Source: Sphingomonas adhaesiva
GTDB taxonomy: Bacteria > Pseudomonadota > Alphaproteobacteria > Sphingomonadales > Sphingomonadaceae
Length of the DNA: 64,000 bases
Direction of reading: 5' to 3'
NCBI RefSeq assembly: GCF_002374855.1
Contig: NZ_NWVC01000006.1
Location: 1 to 64,000 of the forward strand
Shown piece by piece: positions 60,604 to 64,000 of the stretch (the stretch's first letter is position 1; each line of letters opens with the position of its first letter). Made by a program: the position numbers and the translations under genes. The notes beneath the pieces are model-generated. The model saw only the letters and a program-made list of their open reading frames with translations. It did no database searches and was not told the DNA's origin.

Positions 60604-61257
60604 TTACACCACCGGATAGCGCAGTCGCCCGACGAACCGGCTCAGGCTGGGACGGCGGATCGCGCGGCGCGCCATGCCCGCCTTGGCGCGCTCGAACCGC
60701 ATGATCCCGTCGATCCGCCGCGCTAGGAACGCGTGCGTGTCCGCCTGCCCCTCGCTCTCGTCGTCCAGGAACACGGTGATCGTCGCGGTATAGACGCCCA
60801 GCAGCATCGCGCGCTTGGTATAATGGTTGTAATCGGTGGCGGTATCGCCCGCCAGCCGCCACATCCGGTCGACGCTGCGCCAGCCCAGCCGCGCCGCGGC
60901 GGCCAGGTTGGTCGGCAGCGCCAGGATCGCGCGCGCGCGCCGCAACGCCTCGCGGTCGGGGGCCAGCGCGTCGAGCCGCGCGGCGACCAGTGCGGTGATC
61001 CGCTCGCGGATCTTCATCGTCGCCAGCCGTTCGGGCGGCAGCGCCTGCGCCATGCGCGCGTCGATGGCGTCGAACCACGCATCGATCATCGCCACCGCCC
61101 CCCCCGCGAACGCCAGCGTCGCGATGTCGCGGTCGATCCCGGCGGCGTCGGCGGCCATGTCGCGGGCGGCGTCGCCCCAGCCGTCGAACGCGGCATTGGC
61201 GGCCAGATCGGGCGCCAGCCGCGCGCGCACCTCGTCCAGCGTCAGGTCTTCGGTCAT
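60604..61257 (-). CDS. COQ9-family protein (ubiquinone biosynthesis)
   Basis: The 217-residue protein has the COQ9/TetR-like lipid-binding fold: MTEDLTLDEVRARLAPD, FAGGAVAMIDAWFDAIDARM, IRERITALVAARLDALAP and DYNHYTKRAMLLGVYTATI, the conserved C-terminal COQ9 motif. It probably presents ubiquinone precursors to hydroxylases such as Coq7. It overlaps the DMT transporter by 4 bases (ATGA) and is upstream of feoA. Confidence 0.88.
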   Translation of the reverse strand: MTEDLTLDEVRARLAPDLAANAAFDGWGDAARDMAADAAGIDRDIATLAFAGGAVAMIDAWFDAIDARMAQALPPERLATMKIRERITALVAARLDALAPDREALRRARAILALPTNLAAAARLGWRSVDRMWRLAGDTATDYNHYTKRAMLLGVYTATITVFLDDESEGQADTHAFLARRIDGIMRFERAKAGMARRAIRRPSLSRFVGRLRYPVV

Positions 61258-62210
61258 CCTATGTCCTCCGTGACGGGGTTGGCGGGTGTGTTGGCGCCTG
61301 CCCTAGCAGGTCCCGGCTCGCGTCGCACCAGCACCAGTGCGGCGGCGACCATCGCGACGCCGACCAGATCGGGCGCGCCCAGCCGTTCGCCGAACCCGAT
61401 CCAGCCGATCGCCGCGGCAACCACCGGCTGGATCAGCAGCGCCAGTCCGACCGCCAGCGGCGACAGCGTGCCCAGCGCATAGATCATGCACCCCTGCCCC
61501 ACCACCTGGCTGACCAGCGCCAGCGCGATCACCGGGGTCCAGTCGGTCGGCACCACCCGCTCGCCCAGCAGCAGCGCGAACCCCAGCAGCGGCAGCAGCG
61601 CGGCGGCCGACGACAGCGCCAGCGCCGGCAGCGGCGCCATCGTCCGGCGCACATCGGCCATCATGATGAAATAGACCGCGTACAGCACGCCCGCCGCGAC
61701 GCACAGCAGGTCGCCGACCAGATGCCGCGGGTCCAGCTGGTACGATCGCCCCATCAACAGCCCCGCCCCCGCCGCCGCCAGCACCAGCGCCAGCGCCTGC
61801 CCGCGCGACGGCCACGCCCGCGCGACCAGGAAGCCCCAGATCGGGAAGATGAACGTCGCGGCATTGCCGAACAGCGTCGCATTGGCCATCGTCGTGCGCA
61901 GGATGCCGATATGCCAGCTGCCCAGGTCCGCGGCGAAGGCGACGCCCGCGCCCGCCAGCAACAACCCGCTGCGCCATGACAACGGCACGCGCGCGCTGCG
62001 GCCCCGCGCCATCCACGCCGCCGCCGCCAGTAACGGCAGCGCCAGCGCCATCCTCCAGAACGCCGCCGCGACCGGCCCGGTATCGGTCAGCCGCACGAAC
62101 AGCGGCCCGAACGCCAGCGCCACATTGGCCACCACCGCGGCGACGAAACCGGCGGTATGCCCGCGGCTTTGTGCCGGAATAGCTTTTCTAGGCGACGATG
62201 ACGCGTGCAT
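61254..62210 (-). CDS. EamA/DMT-superfamily transporter
   Basis: The 318-residue permease has about ten transmembrane segments in two EamA repeats (VAAVVANVALAFGPLFVRLT at the start; VLYAVYFIMMADVRR in the middle; LSPLAVGLALLIQPVVAAAI near the end). The substrate (amino acid, nucleotide or other metabolite) cannot be read. It overlaps COQ9 by 4 bases at its end and is divergent from the old-yellow-enzyme gene. Membership is clear; transport function is inferred. Confidence 0.87.
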   Translation of the reverse strand: MHASSSPRKAIPAQSRGHTAGFVAAVVANVALAFGPLFVRLTDTGPVAAAFWRMALALPLLAAAAWMARGRSARVPLSWRSGLLLAGAGVAFAADLGSWHIGILRTTMANATLFGNAATFIFPIWGFLVARAWPSRGQALALVLAAAGAGLLMGRSYQLDPRHLVGDLLCVAAGVLYAVYFIMMADVRRTMAPLPALALSSAAALLPLLGFALLLGERVVPTDWTPVIALALVSQVVGQGCMIYALGTLSPLAVGLALLIQPVVAAAIGWIGFGERLGAPDLVGVAMVAAALVLVRREPGPARAGANTPANPVTEDIG

Positions 62211-62273
62211 GTCGCCCCTTAGCTTCCTAGCTTGGCGCCGTCAGGTATCTTCGTGACAAAGGACATCATCCCT

Positions 62274-63350
62274 ATGCCAAGCCTGTTCGACCCGATCACG
62301 ATCGGCGCGATCACTGCCCCGAACCGCATCTTCATGGCCCCGCTGACGCGCACCCGCGCCACCGATGGCCATGTCCCCACCGATCTGATGATCGAATATT
62401 ACCGGCAGCGCGCCGGCGCTGGCCTCATTATTTCGGAAGCGACCGGGATCAGCCGCCAGGGGCTGGGCTGGCCGAATGCGCCGGGGCTGTGGACGCAGGA
62501 ACAGACCGAGGCATGGAAGCCGGTGACCGCCGCGGTACATGACGCGGGCGGGCGGATCGTCGCGCAATTGTGGCACATGGGCCGGCTGGCGCGTCCCGAC
62601 GTCACCGGGCTGCAGTCGCTGTCGTCCTCGACCGACCGCGCGCCCTATCACGATCCCGACAAGAATCCCTACGACACGCCGCGCGCCGCGACGCTGGACG
62701 ACATCCGCCAGACGCTGGACGATTATGCCGCCGCCGCGCGCAACGCGATCGCCGCCGGCTTCGACGGGGTGCAGATCCACGGCGCGAACGGCTATTTCAT
62801 CGACCAGTTCCTGCGCGACAACACCAACCATCGCGACGATGATTACGGCGGCTCGCCGGAAAACCGCATCCGCCTGATGCGCGAAGTGGTGGAGCGCGTC
62901 ATCGCGGAGGTCGGCGCGGACCGCACTTCGATCCGCCTGTCGCCGAACGGCGAGACCCAGGGCGCGGACGATTCGAACCCGGAAGCGGTGTTCGTCCCCG
63001 CGGCGAAGGTGCTCAACGACCTGGGCATCGCCTTCCTGGAACTGCGCGAGCAGGCCAAGAACGGTACCTTCGGGGCCACGTCGGTGCCCAAGCTCAGCCC
63101 GAAGATCCGTCAGGTGTTCACCGGCCCGCTGGTGCTGAACCAGGATTATTCGAAGGAGGCCGCGCAGGCCGATCTCGATTCGGGCGTCGCCGATGCGATC
63201 GCCTGGGGCCGGCTGTTCATCGCCAATCCCGACCTGGTGGAGCGGTTCCGCCGCGACGCGGCGCTCAACACGCCCAATCCGAAGACCTTCTACGCCCCCG
63301 GGCCGGAGGGGTATATCGACTATCCCGCGCTGGAGCCGGCCGCGGCCTGA
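62274..63350 (+). CDS. Old-yellow-enzyme-family alkene/NADH:flavin reductase
   Basis: The 358-residue FMN enzyme reduces activated C=C bonds or nitro compounds. It has the NRIFMAPLTRTRA start, QLWHMGRLARPDV near residue 98, the active-site HGANGYFIDQFL (H169, N172, Y174) and the C-terminal AIAWGRLFIANPDLV flavin motif. AAAGGA lies 10 bases before ATG 62274. The substrate is not set by sequence; NemA- or XenA-like enzymes are the closest in pattern. It is divergent from the DMT transporter. Confidence 0.9.
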   Translation: MPSLFDPITIGAITAPNRIFMAPLTRTRATDGHVPTDLMIEYYRQRAGAGLIISEATGISRQGLGWPNAPGLWTQEQTEAWKPVTAAVHDAGGRIVAQLWHMGRLARPDVTGLQSLSSSTDRAPYHDPDKNPYDTPRAATLDDIRQTLDDYAAAARNAIAAGFDGVQIHGANGYFIDQFLRDNTNHRDDDYGGSPENRIRLMREVVERVIAEVGADRTSIRLSPNGETQGADDSNPEAVFVPAAKVLNDLGIAFLELREQAKNGTFGATSVPKLSPKIRQVFTGPLVLNQDYSKEAAQADLDSGVADAIAWGRLFIANPDLVERFRRDAALNTPNPKTFYAPGPEGYIDYPALEPAAA

Positions 63351-63356
63351 CGATCG

Positions 63357-63387
63357 CGCGCGCCGGCCCGGTCGCGGCCGGCGCGCG
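63357..63387. terminator. GC-rich hairpin between convergent genes
   Basis: CGCGCGCCGGCC (63357-63368) pairs with GGCCGGCGCGCG (63376-63387) over a 7-base loop. It lies exactly between the old-yellow-enzyme stop and the dipeptidase stop, which face each other. There is no T-run, so it may act as a bidirectional terminator with help from Rho. Confidence 0.5.
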
Positions 63388-64000
63388 TCAGTCGCGGGCG
63401 GTGGCGTCGACCGGCGGTTCCTTCGCCATCGACGCCGCCACCGCGTCGACCCGTTCGATCACGCGCAGCACATTGCCCTGCGCCAGTCCCGACAGGTCGG
63501 CATCGCTCCATCCGCGCCGCGCCAGTTCGGCGAAGATCAGCGGATAGCCTTCGACGCCCTTCAGCCCGATCGGCCCGGTCCCGCTGATCCCGTCGAAATC
63601 GCCGCCCAGCCCCACCGCGCCGCGCCCCGCGACCTTGGCGACATGCTCGATATGGTCGGCGACGTCGGCGACGGTCACCGCCGGTTCCGGGTGCTGCGCG
63701 TCCCATGCCACCAGCGGCGCGGGCGCACGCGCGCCATATTCGTCGGTCGGCAGCCCCGCGCCCTTCGCGAACGCGCTGCGCGCCGCATCCCAGGCGCGCC
63801 AGCGCGCGGACACGAAGCTGGGATAGAAATTGACCATCACCACCCCGCCGCCGTCGCCGATCCGCTTCAGCAGCGCGTCGGGGATGTTGCGCGGCGCATC
63901 GGCGATCGCGCGCGCCGAGGAATGCGACGCGATCACCGGCGCGCGCGAGGCGTCCAGCGCGGCGGCCATCGTCGTGTCGGCGACATGACTGACGTCGACG
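63388..64000 (-). CDS. M19 membrane-type dipeptidase, 5' end cut by the window
   Basis: At least 204 residues of a renal-dipeptidase-like zinc enzyme are visible. The frame is open to base 64000 and begins in the window with VDVSHVADTT. Then come PVIASHSSARAIADAPRNIP (zinc histidine), GGVVMVNFYPSF, VGLGGDFDGISGTGPIGLKG and NVLRVIERVDA. It would hydrolyse dipeptides, often with D-residues. The N-terminal part with the first metal ligands lies beyond the window. It faces the old-yellow-enzyme gene. Confidence 0.85.
   Translation of the reverse strand, partial: VDVSHVADTTMAAALDASRAPVIASHSSARAIADAPRNIPDALLKRIGDGGGVVMVNFYPSFVSARWRAWDAARSAFAKGAGLPTDEYGARAPAPLVAWDAQHPEPAVTVADVADHIEHVAKVAGRGAVGLGGDFDGISGTGPIGLKGVEGYPLIFAELARRGWSDADLSGLAQGNVLRVIERVDAVAASMAKEPPVDATARD

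Noticed and set aside
1..64000. CRISPR arrays, insertion sequences, prophage or integrase genes
   Set aside because: No regularly spaced repeats, transposase motifs or integrase signatures were seen; the only repeats are the short palindromes noted above.

Overview
The window reads as chromosomal DNA of a GC-rich alphaproteobacterium, most likely a sphingomonad (Sphingomonas or a close relative). This is inferred from gene content and order: mnmE-mnmG-rsmG-parA-parB-holA, the divergent pair hemE / DUF299 regulator followed by maf-aroE-coaE-dnaQ, a CtrA-type TTAA-N7-TTAA site, a GTTC-N7-GTTC SOS box, COQ9 and many DUF families typical of the group. Genes are densely packed, often overlapping by 1-4 bases (ATGA, GTGA or TGATG junctions). 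There is no insertion sequence, prophage, CRISPR array or rRNA operon. The only RNA gene found is one tRNA-Leu(GAG).

Layout. 0-3.1 kb: a possible partial gene at the edge and two tandem sugar-transferase/FkbM-like fusion genes. 3.2-8.5 kb: a UbiH-type hydroxylase, divergent from an assimilatory sulfate-reduction operon (cobA, DUF2849, cysI, DUF934, cysH). 8.7-13.3 kb: an SDR oxidoreductase, ftsK, a 43-residue membrane peptide, a dienelactone hydrolase and a DUF6489 protein. 13.3-18.6 kb: the tRNA-modification and chromosome-segregation block, with two 16-bp parS-like sites in inverted orientation, one over the mnmG start and one inside rsmG. 18.6-31 kb: holA-lptE-leuS and a DUF3576 lipoprotein, then YggS, HAD, ribA, xthA, lolA, terC and rho. 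31-33 kb: hemE-hemJ to the left and a DUF299 gene to the right of a 315-bp gap. That gap has a perfect DnaA box, weaker boxes, a CtrA site and three GANTC sites, and is the predicted replication origin.

33-42 kb: rightward genes leaving the origin (maf, aroE, coaE, dnaQ, hpf, ptsN, a hotdog thioesterase, DUF1491, a SleB-type hydrolase, LexA-boxed mmcB), then an ankyrin protein, a SCO protein, a YcgN protein and a YgjP-type metallopeptidase. 42-47.5 kb: PBP1A, a three-gene type III polyketide operon (synthase, methyltransferase, flavoprotein) and tRNA-Leu. 47.6-51.3 kb: an MJ0042 zinc-finger protein divergent from ftsE-ftsX-ydcF-plsC. 51.4-57.8 kb: an unknown gene, tyrA-hisC, metX-metW, and a response regulator convergent with an HWE histidine kinase. 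57.8-64 kb: ssb, feoA-feoB with a Fur-like site, COQ9, a DMT transporter, an old-yellow-enzyme reductase and a truncated M19 dipeptidase.

The main theme is an origin-proximal segment: oriC and parS-parAB lie about 14-18 kb apart, next to housekeeping, cell-envelope and heme genes. The least explained parts are the polyketide operon, the tandem transferases with a decayed second domain, the small membrane peptide after ftsK and the orphan gene at 51.4 kb.
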